Source: JAAFIW01 sp031414805 | Lineage (GTDB): Bacteria; Pseudomonadota; Gammaproteobacteria; Burkholderiales; Burkholderiaceae_C | NCBI GenBank assembly: GCA_031414805.1 | Contig: JANOQJ010000001.1 | Location: forward strand, 1 to 64,000 | Direction: 5' to 3' | DNA length: 64,000 nt | Part shown: positions 1-8,012 of the stretch, piece after piece | Layout: each line of letters opens with the position of its first letter | How positions within the stretch are numbered: position 1 is the stretch's first letter | Made by a program: the position numbers and the translations under genes | Notes under the pieces: generated by a model | Database searches by the model: none | Seen by the model: only the letters and a program-made list of their open reading frames with translations | Told to the model about the DNA's origin: nothing

Positions 1-110
1 CCCTCCTGGATGTCGAAGCTGACATCGTCGAGGGCTTTCAAGGGGGCTTTATTGGAGCCGCGGCTGGCGGCGTAGGTCTTGGTGACCGACTGGAAGGAGA
101 TGGCGGGCAT
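1..110 (-). CDS. ABC transporter ATP-binding protein, N-terminal fragment (runs off the left edge)
   Basis: The minus strand reads ATG at 110-108 and stays open to base 1, giving 36 residues that begin MPAISFQSVTKTYAAS and continue through a K-A-L-D-D-V-S-F-D-I motif. That is the typical first beta sheet of an ABC ATPase, ahead of the Walker A motif, which lies outside the window. It is divergent from waaA. The substrate cannot be inferred from this fragment. Confidence 0.75.
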   Translation of the reverse strand, partial: MPAISFQSVTKTYAASRGSNKAPLKALDDVSFDIQE

Positions 111-171
111 AAGGGGAGGATGGGAGCCGGGATTTTACGGGCACGGCGCCTAGCCCGTCGGGAGGCGCTGC

Positions 172-215
172 CTTGTCCCCTCTCCCGCGTGCGGGAGAGG
201 GCTAGGGTGAGGGCT
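172..215. repeat. GC-rich dispersed repeat upstream of waaA
   Basis: The segment is a short inverted repeat (CCCTCTCCCGCG against GCGGGAGAGGG) followed by GGGTGAGGG. It resembles a class of short GC-rich repeats common between proteobacterial genes. A related unit lies inside the waaA frame at about 370-425. The 111-225 interval holds no gene I can support. Confidence 0.5.
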
Positions 216-225
216 GCCGCGCCAC

Positions 226-1617
226 ATGATTCGCCACGTTTACTCCCTGGCCCTGTGGCTGGCCCAGCCCTTTTTGAAACGAAAACTGGCCCGCCGTGCC
301 GTTGCCGAGCCCGGCTACGCGCACGCCGTTCCTGAGCGATTCGGCTACTACGACAGCGACTCCGATGCCAACTCCCTCCCCTCCCGGGGGAGGGCAGGGG
401 TGGGGGCACGAGCGGGCACCCCCCCAAAGGAAGAGCCACTGTGGCTACACGCCGTCTCACTAGGCGAAACGCGTGCTGCCGCCGTCCTGATTGCAGCCCT
501 GCGAAAGCAAAACCCCAACCTGCGCCTGCTGCTGACCCACGGTACCGCCACCGGCCGCGCAGAAGGTGCCACGTTGCTGCAACCCGGCGACCAGCAAGCC
601 TGGCTACCGTGGGACACGCCGGGCGCAGTCAACCGCTTCCTGGCCCACTTCCAGCCGCGCATCGGCGTGCTGATGGAAACCGAGGTCTGGCCCAACCTGG
701 TGCGTGCCTGTCATCAGCGCGGCGTGCCGCTGGTGCTGGCCAACGCCCGCCTGAGCGACAAATCGCTGCGCCAGGCCCAGCGCCTGGCCTGGCTGGCCCG
801 CCCCGCGTACCGCGCCCTCACAGCGGTGTGGGCGCAAACCGAGGCTGACGCGCAGCGTCTGCGCATGCTCGGCGCGCCGGTGCAAGGCGTGTTTGGCAAC
901 CTGAAATTCGACGCCACGCCCAACCCGGCGCAGCTCGCGCAGGGCCGCGCCTGGCGGGCCCAGCGGCAGGCGGGTGGTCAGCCGCCCGTGCTCATGCTGG
1001 CCAGCTCGCGGGAGGGCGAAGAAGCGATGCTTTTGGCACTTTTAAAGCCAAATCGGCCACTAGCCCTTGTAAGTACTGCTCAAGCAGCTATTGATTCAAT
1101 AGCAATTAACCCGCCGCCTATCCAGTGGCTCATCGTCCCCCGCCACCCGCAGCGCGTGGCCGAAGTGGCAGCACTCATCGAATCACACGGTTTTGCAGTC
1201 AGCCGCCGCAGCCAGTGGCCCGACAGCGGCCCCCCGCCATCCCACATCCCCACCATCTGGCTGGGCGACACGCTCGGCGAAATGCCCTTGTACTACGCGC
1301 TGTCGCACGCAGCTTTGCTGGGCGGCAGCTTCGCCCCGCTGGGCGGGCAGAACCTGATTGAAGCGGCGGCTTGCGACTGCCCGGTGGTCATGGGGCCGCA
1401 CACGTTTAATTTTGATGAAGCCGCCCAGCTGGCTGAACAAGCCGGTGCCGCGCAGCGGGTCGTTGATATGGCCCAAGGCGTCGATACGGCGCTGGCGCTT
1501 GTCGCAGATTCACCGACGCAGTTCGCCCAGGCCGCGCAGCCATTCACCACTGCACACCGGGGCGCGGCCAGCCGCACGGTGGCAGCCTTGCTGGCCCTCA
1601 TCAATCCACAGGTGTGA
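226..1617 (+). CDS. waaA: 3-deoxy-D-manno-octulosonic acid (Kdo) transferase
   Basis: WaaA transfers Kdo from CMP-Kdo to lipid IVA at the inner membrane in lipopolysaccharide core synthesis. The 463-residue product has the N-terminal membrane anchor, the HAVSLGE block with the family catalytic Glu (here E81), the LLLTHGTATG block and the C-terminal LGGSFAPLGGQNLIEAA and GPHTFNF motifs. The family is usually about 420-430 residues. The excess fits two in-frame repeat insertions: residues about 49-66 (Ser/Arg/Gly/Pro-rich, just before the catalytic block) and 272-295 (RPLALVSTAQAAI). The frame stays open, so the gene is probably functional. It ends 3 nt before the convergent toxin gene. Confidence 0.93.
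   Translation: MIRHVYSLALWLAQPFLKRKLARRAVAEPGYAHAVPERFGYYDSDSDANSLPSRGRAGVGARAGTPPKEEPLWLHAVSLGETRAAAVLIAALRKQNPNLRLLLTHGTATGRAEGATLLQPGDQQAWLPWDTPGAVNRFLAHFQPRIGVLMETEVWPNLVRACHQRGVPLVLANARLSDKSLRQAQRLAWLARPAYRALTAVWAQTEADAQRLRMLGAPVQGVFGNLKFDATPNPAQLAQGRAWRAQRQAGGQPPVLMLASSREGEEAMLLALLKPNRPLALVSTAQAAIDSIAINPPPIQWLIVPRHPQRVAEVAALIESHGFAVSRRSQWPDSGPPPSHIPTIWLGDTLGEMPLYYALSHAALLGGSFAPLGGQNLIEAAACDCPVVMGPHTFNFDEAAQLAEQAGAAQRVVDMAQGVDTALALVADSPTQFAQAAQPFTTAHRGAASRTVAALLALINPQV
370..425. repeat. GC-rich repeat inserted in frame in waaA
   Basis: CCCTCCCCTCCCGGGGGAGGG followed by CAGGGGTGGGGGCA resembles the repeat at 172-215. It codes for residues about 49-66 of WaaA, a Ser/Arg/Gly/Pro-rich stretch I do not recognise from other WaaA proteins. 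Confidence 0.5.
1041..1107 (-). repeat. TAGCTGCTTGAGCAG repeat, copy 1, inside waaA
   Basis: On the minus strand the order is GCTATT-loop-AATAGC, CTGCTTGAGCAG, then ACAAGGGCTAGTGGCC and a GATTTGGCTTTAAA tail. This is a full-length copy, in frame within waaA, coding for residues 272-295 without a stop codon. Confidence 0.85.
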
Positions 1618-1620
1618 AGA

Positions 1621-2040
1621 TCAGTTCCAGGGGTTGAGCAGGGCAACGCCGCAGGGCTCGAAGTCGGCGGTGTTGCGGGTCACCACCGTCAGACTGTGCA
1701 CCAGGGCGGTGGCGGCAATCAAGCCGTCCCGGATGGGACGTGGGTCGGGCACATGCAGGCTTGCAGAGCGCAGCGCCACTGCAACATCTACTGGCAGGAT
1801 GCGCTCTGCAAACGCCGGTAAAACCGAATGGTTCAACCACATGCGAAACATGGCACCTTGGGGCGGGTCCCGCCGTTCGCTGAGCAAAACACCTATTTCC
1901 AGCTCCTGGATGGTGATGGCCGACACGTACAAACTGGTCGCATCAACAGAGTCAGCCCATGCCGCGACCCGTACATCGGCCCTTCCCAGTCGGACTTTGC
2001 GCAACTCGGAGACCACATTGGTATCGAGCAGCCACATCAC
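1621..2040 (-). CDS. PIN-domain toxin, VapC/FitB type
   Basis: This 139-residue protein is a probable RNase toxin. The acidic residues expected of a PIN active site are visible: D in LLDTNVVSEL near residue 6, E in IQELEIGV, D in IRDGLIAATA, and the terminal TRNTADF motif. Its start overlaps the stop of the upstream antitoxin gene by 4 nt, the usual arrangement for such pairs. The stop lies 3 nt from the convergent waaA stop. The family assignment is firm; the RNA target is unknown. Confidence 0.9.
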   Translation of the reverse strand: MMWLLDTNVVSELRKVRLGRADVRVAAWADSVDATSLYVSAITIQELEIGVLLSERRDPPQGAMFRMWLNHSVLPAFAERILPVDVAVALRSASLHVPDPRPIRDGLIAATALVHSLTVVTRNTADFEPCGVALLNPWN

Positions 2041-2285
2041 AGCTGAGCGGCCTGCGCCAGGTCCCGCATGGGTGGAATAGCCAAGTCAGCGTCCAAACCC
2101 TGAGGCATCGCCAACAAGTCGGCAATTTTTGTTCGCCCGCCGACCAGTTTGCGGTAGTCATCGATGTTCAACAACACATGGGCCGGACGGCCCCGGTCGG
2201 TAATGAATACCGGCCCATCCAAGGCCGCTTTTTTGGCACCGCTGGCATCCTGGTTAAACGCTCGGCTGGACAGGGTGGTGATCAT
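2037..2285 (-). CDS. Phd/YefM-type antitoxin
   Basis: The 82-residue protein has the family's N-terminal DNA-binding layout (TTLSSRAFNQDASGAKKAA, then GPVFITDRGRPAHVLLNIDDY) and a flexible C-terminus expected to wrap around the toxin. AAGGAG lies 7 nt before the ATG. It is the first gene of a two-gene operon with the PIN toxin and would normally repress its own promoter, where a candidate operator (2307-2326) is seen. Confidence 0.9.
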   Translation of the reverse strand: MITTLSSRAFNQDASGAKKAALDGPVFITDRGRPAHVLLNIDDYRKLVGGRTKIADLLAMPQGLDADLAIPPMRDLAQAAQL

Positions 2286-2306
2286 GTTTGTGCTCCTTGA
2301 GGTGAA

Positions 2307-2326
2307 ATGTAGAAATGTTACTACAT
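2307..2326. promoter_or_regulatory. Candidate toxin-antitoxin operator
   Basis: ATGTAG and CTACAT form an inverted repeat with an 8-nt spacer, 21 nt upstream of the antitoxin start. This is the expected position for autoregulation by a Phd-type antitoxin. The assignment rests on symmetry and position only. Confidence 0.4.
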
Positions 2327-2387
2327 CAACCGCGCAAGGTGTGCATCGCCGTTTGTGTGAAAGAAGGAAATTCCCGCTTTTTCCCAG

Positions 2388-2424
2388 GTATTACCTACTC
2401 AAGTAGCTATCGATTCAGTAGCAA
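2388..2424 (-). repeat. TAGCTGCTTGAGCAG repeat, copy 2, partial and diverged
   Basis: On the minus strand GCTACTGAATCGATAGC is followed by CTACTTGAGTAG. Both arms of the second stem differ from the consensus (CTGCT/AGCAG becomes CTACT/AGTAG), so pairing is kept. The downstream GGGCTGAAGGCC part is missing. It lies between the TA pair and tolC. Confidence 0.6.
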
Positions 2425-2436
2425 ATAAAAGCGGCG

Positions 2437-3750
2437 TTACCTCGCCAACAACGCGTTAATCGCCTTCAAATCATCCGCCACCAGCGTCCCATTCGCCTGG
2501 CGCAAACGCAAATTGCCTAGCAGCACGTTGTAGCGCGCCTGGGCCAGGTCGCGCTTTGTCTGAAACAGCTGGCTTTGGCTGTTCAGCACGTCAATGTTGA
2601 TGCGTACGCCCACCTGGTAGCCGAGTTTGTTGGCGTCCAGCGCCAGTTGACTTGATTGCTCGGAGGCTTCCAGGGCTTTGACCTGGCCGTTACCCGAGAC
2701 CACACCAAAGAATGCCGTGCGGGTGGCTTGCGCAACGGCGCGGCGGGCGACTTCCAGGTCGGACAGGGCCTTTTCTTCCAGTGACAGGGTTTCCTTGATG
2801 CGGTTTTGCACGGCGTAGCCGGTGAACAGCGGCCAGTTCAGGTTCACGCCCACGCTGGCGCTGGTGTTGCGTGAGTAACTATTGGGCACCAGCGTGGCGG
2901 GACTGCGCGAAAGGCCCAGGCTGCCGACCGCGTCTACCGTGGGCAACTCACCGGCTTTGGCTTTGTCGGTCTCCAGCTTGGCCACTTCCAGGTTGAGGCG
3001 GGCCGAGCGGATGGACGGGGAGGCGTCTTCGGCTTGTACCAGCCAGGCGCCCACTTCTGCGGGCACGACGGGCGGCAACGAAACGGGCAGCGCCAGCGGT
3101 TTGGGCTGGGTGTCCGGCTTGCCGACCAGGGTGTCCAGCGCCAGGCGTTTGACGCGCAGGTCGTTATCGGCAGCAATCTCCTGCGCCACCACCAAGTCGA
3201 AGCGGGCTTGCGCTTCGCGGCTGTCGGTGATGGTGGAGGTGCCCACTTCAAAGTTGCGTTTGGCCGAAGCCAGTTGCTCGGCCACCGCCGTTTTTTGGGC
3301 TTGTACAAACACCAGGCTGTCTTGCGCAGCGAGCACGTCAAAGTAAGCCTGGCTGACGCGAATCACCAAGTCTTGCGCGGCGGCGGTGAGTTGTTGTGTG
3401 GCCAGCTCGGCCTGACGTTTGCCTTGGCTTGCGGTGGCTTTGTTGGCCGGGCGATACAAGGGCTGCGAGCCGCTGACCGACACGCTCTGGTTGTTGCTGG
3501 TGCGGCCACTGTCGGGGCTGCTGGTTTCTGAGCGGGCGAGGCTGGCACCCGCTGACAAAGCGGCTGATGGCAGCAACCCTGCGCGGGCCTGCTCGGCGCG
3601 AAACAAATTGGCGTCGTACTGCGACTTGGCCGATTGGTAAGTGGCGTCAAACCCGCGCGCCAGGTCGTACAGCTCGAGCAGGTTTTGCGCTTGCGCCGGT
3701 GCGGCAAAAGCCAGAGCAATGCAAGCGGGAAGGTAGAGACGTCGGTTCAT
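2437..3750 (-). CDS. TolC-family outer membrane efflux protein
   Basis: The product is an outer membrane channel that partners an inner membrane transporter and a membrane fusion protein. I take the start at 3750 because it gives a clean signal peptide (MNRRLYLPACIALAFAAPAQ, cleavage near residue 22), with CAGGA ahead of it. An upstream in-frame ATG at 3870 would add 40 residues that look non-coding. The mature part has two repeats of the outer-membrane-efflux fold (each beginning near YDLARGFDATYQSAK and SPSIRSARLNLEVAK) and totals 437 residues, usual for TolC. It is the last gene of the run that begins with the TetR gene and lies 43 nt after the rhodanese gene. Confidence 0.92.
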   Translation of the reverse strand: MNRRLYLPACIALAFAAPAQAQNLLELYDLARGFDATYQSAKSQYDANLFRAEQARAGLLPSAALSAGASLARSETSSPDSGRTSNNQSVSVSGSQPLYRPANKATASQGKRQAELATQQLTAAAQDLVIRVSQAYFDVLAAQDSLVFVQAQKTAVAEQLASAKRNFEVGTSTITDSREAQARFDLVVAQEIAADNDLRVKRLALDTLVGKPDTQPKPLALPVSLPPVVPAEVGAWLVQAEDASPSIRSARLNLEVAKLETDKAKAGELPTVDAVGSLGLSRSPATLVPNSYSRNTSASVGVNLNWPLFTGYAVQNRIKETLSLEEKALSDLEVARRAVAQATRTAFFGVVSGNGQVKALEASEQSSQLALDANKLGYQVGVRINIDVLNSQSQLFQTKRDLAQARYNVLLGNLRLRQANGTLVADDLKAINALLAR

Positions 3751-3793
3751 GGCAGTCCTGTTGAAAGTGCGTGAGGGTTCGCGAAACGGGTAG

Positions 3794-4129
3794 TCAATAC
3801 GTGGGCACGCTGGCGTCCAGCTCGTGTGACCAGGCGTCAATGCCACCCGCAATATTGGTAACCTGTTCAAAACCGTTATGAGCCAGAAAATGCGCTACCT
3901 GCAAGCTGCGCACACCGTGGTGACACAGGCAAGCCACGGGTTGGTCCAGCTTGAGCTCGCTCAGCCGGGTGGGAATTTCGCGCATGGGAATCGACACCAC
4001 CGTCGCACCGTCTGGCTCGATGCGAGCGGTTTGCAGCTCCCAAGGTTCGCGCACATCCAGCACCACCGGTGCTGTGGGAAGCGATGCCACCCAGGCCATA
4101 AAGTCAGCAGGACGAACTTGAGCAATCAT
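3794..4129 (-). CDS. Single-domain rhodanese-like sulfurtransferase
   Basis: This 111-residue protein is one rhodanese domain with the entry motif LDVREPWE and the active loop CHHGVRS, Cys69 being the expected persulfide carrier. No signal peptide is seen, so it is probably cytoplasmic. It sits 8 nt after the methyltransferase-like gene and before tolC in a tight minus-strand run. Its sulfur acceptor is unknown. Confidence 0.92.
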   Translation of the reverse strand: MIAQVRPADFMAWVASLPTAPVVLDVREPWELQTARIEPDGATVVSIPMREIPTRLSELKLDQPVACLCHHGVRSLQVAHFLAHNGFEQVTNIAGGIDAWSHELDASVPTY

Positions 4130-4137
4130 GTTGGTGG

Positions 4138-4812
4138 TTAGAAGCTGAAACGCGAGGGTTCAGGAAAATGCAGCAAGCGTGCCGTCAGCGTGTCCCACGG
4201 CTGCACCGAGGTGTTGCCGCTGGTGCTGTGGGTGACAAACGTGGCACGCATCATGGGCTCGTCACCCACGATGGCGGCCAGCCGACCACCCGGCTTGAGC
4301 AAGGCCAGCAGCGCGGGTGGCACTTGCGCCACTGAGCCGCTGAGCAGAATCACGTCGAATGGGCCGCCCGAAATCTTGTCTTTGGCCCCATCGGCATGGC
4401 GAACCTCCACATTGCTGATGCCCGCGCGCTGCAAGTTGGCCCGAGCCAGGCGAGCCAGGTCAGCGTCAATTTCCAGGGTGACCACGTGCGCTGCGCTGTG
4501 CGCCAGCAGTGCGGCCATGTAGCCCGAGCCCGTGCCAATCTCCAGCACGCGCTCATTTTTTTGTAGCTTCAGGTCTTGCAGCAGTCGCGCTTCGACTTTG
4601 GGGGCCAGCATGCATTTGCCCTGCGCAACGGCGCGTTCGCCACCCTCGGCCAAGGGAATTTCCATATCCACAAACGCCAAAGCCTGATGCGCGTCAGGCA
4701 CAAATTCTTCGCGCTTGACCACGTTCAGCAGGTGCAGCACTGCCGCGTCCAGCACCTCCCAGGTGCGGATTTGTTGCTCGATCATGTTGAAGCGGTTTTG
4801 TTCGATGTTCAT
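4138..4812 (-). CDS. Protein-L-isoaspartate O-methyltransferase family protein, divergent
   Basis: The 224-residue protein has the SAM-binding motif VLEIGTGSGYMAALLA and the overall PCMT fold layout. The family's substrate loop, seen as GLGQTIS in the second copy at 12117, is replaced here by GERAVAQGKCMLAP. It may therefore not repair isoaspartate, and I give no gene symbol. It overlaps the RND pump gene by 4 nt and precedes the rhodanese gene by 8 nt. Confidence 0.85.
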   Translation of the reverse strand: MNIEQNRFNMIEQQIRTWEVLDAAVLHLLNVVKREEFVPDAHQALAFVDMEIPLAEGGERAVAQGKCMLAPKVEARLLQDLKLQKNERVLEIGTGSGYMAALLAHSAAHVVTLEIDADLARLARANLQRAGISNVEVRHADGAKDKISGGPFDVILLSGSVAQVPPALLALLKPGGRLAAIVGDEPMMRATFVTHSTSGNTSVQPWDTLTARLLHFPEPSRFSF

Positions 4813-7800
4813 GGCGTTGTGCTTGCAGCGGAAGTGACGGAAGAGGCCGAAATTTTAGGCGGCGCTTTGGAGCCGAAGAGTCGTTGGAACCACTGCGCCA
4901 GATCGTCCATGTAGCAGTAGACCACCGGCACCACCACGAGGGTCAGCAGAGAGGAGGTGATCACGCCGCCAATCACCGCCTGCCCCATGGGCGCGCGCTG
5001 CTCAGAGCCCTCGGTCAGTGCAAAGGCCAGCGGCACCATGCCAAAAATCATCGCCAGGGTGGTCATCAAAATTGGGCGCAGGCGCACTTTGGCGGCCAGC
5101 AACAGGGCCTCGGTGCGCTCCACGCCGTCCTCCCTTGCACGAATCGCAAAGTCCACCAGCAAAATCGCGTTCTTGGTCACCAGTCCCATCAGCATCACGA
5201 CCCCAATCACCGAAAACATCGACAGCGTGGAGCGGAACAGCAACAAGGCCAGTACGACGCCGATCAATGTCAAGGGCAGGGCGGTCATCAGCGCCAGCGG
5301 TTGCAAAAAGCTCTTGAATTGGCTGGCCAGAATCATGTAGATGAACACGATGGCCAGCACCAGCGCCGAGATGGCGTAGCCAAACGATTCCTGCATGTTT
5401 TTGGTGGAGCCGCCAAACTGGTAGCGGTAGCCCGGCGGGAAGCTGATGCTGTCCAGCACCTTGCGAATGTCTGCCGACACCTCGCCCGCCGCGCGCTCGT
5501 ACACGTTGGCGTTAATGGCGACCTCGCGCGTTAAATCACGCCGGTTGATCTGGTTGGGCCCGACACCGTCGCTGATGGTCGCCACCTGGTTCAAGCGCAC
5601 GATGCGCGGACTGCCATCGGCGTTCTGGCCAACCGTAAACGGCAGGCGCTCCAGGTCTTGCGGTGCGTTGCGGGCGCCGGGTGCCAGGCGCACGTTCACG
5701 TCGTAGGTCTGGTCATCCGGCGCGCGCCAGTTGCCCACGGTCTGGCCGGCCACCAGGGTGCGCAGCGGGTTGGCAATTTGGGCGACTGTCAGGCCCAGGT
5801 CACTCGCGGCTTCGCGCTTGATGTTCACATCAATTACGGGCTTGTTGGGCTTGACGCTGGAGTCCAGATCGACCAGACCGGGAACATCCCGGATGCGCTC
5901 CATCACTATGCGTGCCAGGCGCTCCAGTTCTTGCTGGTTGGGCCCTTGCAGCGAGAACTCCACCTGCTTGTTGCCACCTACGGCATCTGTCAGGCCCACA
6001 TGGGTGATGCTAATGCCGGCGACCTTGAGCAAACGTTCGCGCAAGTCGCCCGATAGTTGGTCGACATTGCGGCTGCGCTGTTTGCGGTCTACCAGACGCA
6101 CATACACCGACGCATAAATTTTGCCCTGCGCATTGCCACTGTTGATGGTGGCCAACGTGTAGCGCACCTCAGGCATCTCGCGCACGATGGCTTCGACCTG
6201 CCTGGCCTTGGCTTCGGTCACCTCCAGAGACGAGCCCACGGGTGTGTAGAAGCTGATGTTCGTTTCCGAAAAATCAGCCTTGGGCACAAACTCGGTACCC
6301 AGCAGGGGCACCATGAAGACGCTGCCCACAAATATCGCCAGCGCAATACCCAGCGTCGCCAGCTTGTGAACCAGCGACCACCGCAAGATGCGCTGGTAGC
6401 CGCGCGCCAACGACTCGGTGGCATCGTCAAACCAGTCCGTCACACGGCCAATGGTTTTGTCGTAAAAAGTTCTGTGTTCGCGCGGCTTGCCGTGGGCATC
6501 AATGGCGGGGTCGTGCCAGATGCTGGAGAGCATCGGGTCCAGCGTGAAGCTGACAAACATCGAGATCAACACAGCCGCCACGATGGTGATGCCGAACTCG
6601 TGGAAAAACTTGCCAATGATGCCGCCCATGAAACCAATCGGCAAAAACACCGCCACGATGGACAAGGTGGTGGCCATCACCGCCAGACCAATTTCCTGCG
6701 TGCCGTCCAGCGCGGCCTGAAAAGGCGTTTTGCCCATTTGTATGTGGCGCACGATGTTCTCTCGCACCACGATGGCGTCGTCAATCAGCAAGCCCACGCA
6801 CAGACTTAAAGCCATCAGGGTGATGTTGTTGATGGTGAAACCAAAGATGTTCATGAACAAAAACGTGCCGATGATGGAGATCGGCAAGGTCAAACCGGTA
6901 ATCACCGTGGAGCGCCAGGAGTTCAGGAACAAGAACACGATCAGTACGGTGAGCAGCGCGCCTTCAATCAAGGTGCGGCGCACGTTGTCCACTGCCACCC
7001 GAATGGGCCGTGAGGCGTCGGCAATCGGCTCCAGCCGCAAGCCCGGTGGCAGCTCGGCTTCCAGGGCTGTGATGGTCTTGCGCAGGTTATCTACCACCTC
7101 AATGGTGTTTTCGTCTTGCGCTTTTTGCACCGTGAGCACGAGGGTGCGCTGGCCGTTGTACAGCGCCAGGCTTTCGGCTTCCTGCGCACCGTCAGAGATG
7201 CGGGCAATCTGGTTGAGCGTGATGGCGCCCGTCGCACCGGTGGCACCCATGGCCTTGCGCGCCACGATGATTTGCCCAAAGTCTTCTGGTCTTTTCATGC
7301 GGGCATCGATCTGCACCACGCGTTCTTGTTTGAGCGAGCGAATCGCGCCCACCGGCAAGTCCTGGTTTTCGTTGCGTACCGCGCTGGTCACCTGGTCTGC
7401 GGTGATGCCCAGCGACTCCATGGCCTGAGGATTCAGGTAGATGTTGATCTCGCGCTTGGTGGCACCCACCAGCGCCACCGAGCCGACGCCGCGTACGTTT
7501 TCCAGACGCTTTTTAAGTGTTTGATCGGCCCAGTTGGTCAGCTCGACAGCGGTTAGTGCTTTGCCTTTGGCAGGATCTGGCAAAACGGCCAAAGACCAGA
7601 TCGCGCGGCTGGCCGGGTCAAAGCGCAGCACGCGCGGTTCTTTGACCTCGGTGCGCAGCGTGGGCCGCAGCGCGGCCACTTTTTCGCGCACGTCTTCCGC
7701 CGCTTTGCGTCCGTCAATTGACAGCTGAAAGCTGATGATGACCACAGCCTGGCCCTCGTAGCTGCGCGAGGTCAGCGAGTCGATGCCTGCAATGGAATTG

Positions 7801-8012
7801 ACGCCTTCTTCAATCTTCTTGGTGACTTCGCTTTCGACAATCTCAGGCGAAGCACCGGGGTAGTCGGCGGTGACCACGACCACCGGAAAGTCGATGTTGG
7901 GGAACTGGTCGACCTTTAAGCGTTGGTAGGAAAACAGGCCCAACACCACCAGGGCCACCATCATCATGGTGGCAAAAACTGGATTCTGGAGACTGACTCG
8001 CGTGAACCACAT
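4809..8012 (-). CDS. RND-family efflux transporter, inner membrane pump subunit
   Basis: At 1067 residues this is a full-length AcrB/MdtB-like proton-driven pump. The first transmembrane helix begins near residue 12 (NPVFATMMMVALVVLGLFS). The paired acidic residues for proton relay in TM4 are present as GLLIDDAIVVREN, and two large periplasmic loops separate TM1-2 and TM7-8. It probably exports drugs or other hydrophobic compounds with the adjacent fusion protein and TolC; the substrate cannot be read from sequence. The start overlaps the membrane fusion protein stop (TGATG), and the stop overlaps the methyltransferase-like gene by 4 nt. Confidence 0.96.
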   Translation of the reverse strand: MWFTRVSLQNPVFATMMMVALVVLGLFSYQRLKVDQFPNIDFPVVVVTADYPGASPEIVESEVTKKIEEGVNSIAGIDSLTSRSYEGQAVVIISFQLSIDGRKAAEDVREKVAALRPTLRTEVKEPRVLRFDPASRAIWSLAVLPDPAKGKALTAVELTNWADQTLKKRLENVRGVGSVALVGATKREINIYLNPQAMESLGITADQVTSAVRNENQDLPVGAIRSLKQERVVQIDARMKRPEDFGQIIVARKAMGATGATGAITLNQIARISDGAQEAESLALYNGQRTLVLTVQKAQDENTIEVVDNLRKTITALEAELPPGLRLEPIADASRPIRVAVDNVRRTLIEGALLTVLIVFLFLNSWRSTVITGLTLPISIIGTFLFMNIFGFTINNITLMALSLCVGLLIDDAIVVRENIVRHIQMGKTPFQAALDGTQEIGLAVMATTLSIVAVFLPIGFMGGIIGKFFHEFGITIVAAVLISMFVSFTLDPMLSSIWHDPAIDAHGKPREHRTFYDKTIGRVTDWFDDATESLARGYQRILRWSLVHKLATLGIALAIFVGSVFMVPLLGTEFVPKADFSETNISFYTPVGSSLEVTEAKARQVEAIVREMPEVRYTLATINSGNAQGKIYASVYVRLVDRKQRSRNVDQLSGDLRERLLKVAGISITHVGLTDAVGGNKQVEFSLQGPNQQELERLARIVMERIRDVPGLVDLDSSVKPNKPVIDVNIKREAASDLGLTVAQIANPLRTLVAGQTVGNWRAPDDQTYDVNVRLAPGARNAPQDLERLPFTVGQNADGSPRIVRLNQVATISDGVGPNQINRRDLTREVAINANVYERAAGEVSADIRKVLDSISFPPGYRYQFGGSTKNMQESFGYAISALVLAIVFIYMILASQFKSFLQPLALMTALPLTLIGVVLALLLFRSTLSMFSVIGVVMLMGLVTKNAILLVDFAIRAREDGVERTEALLLAAKVRLRPILMTTLAMIFGMVPLAFALTEGSEQRAPMGQAVIGGVITSSLLTLVVVPVVYCYMDDLAQWFQRLFGSKAPPKISASSVTSAASTTP

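Noticed and set aside
3751..3870. N-terminal extension of the TolC frame (start at 3870)
   Set aside because: The 40 extra residues precede a clean signal peptide starting at 3750 and look like translated leader.
4884..7556. Several plus-strand open frames opposite the RND pump gene
   Set aside because: They are His/Gln/Arg-rich antisense shadows of a clear RND gene in GC-rich DNA.
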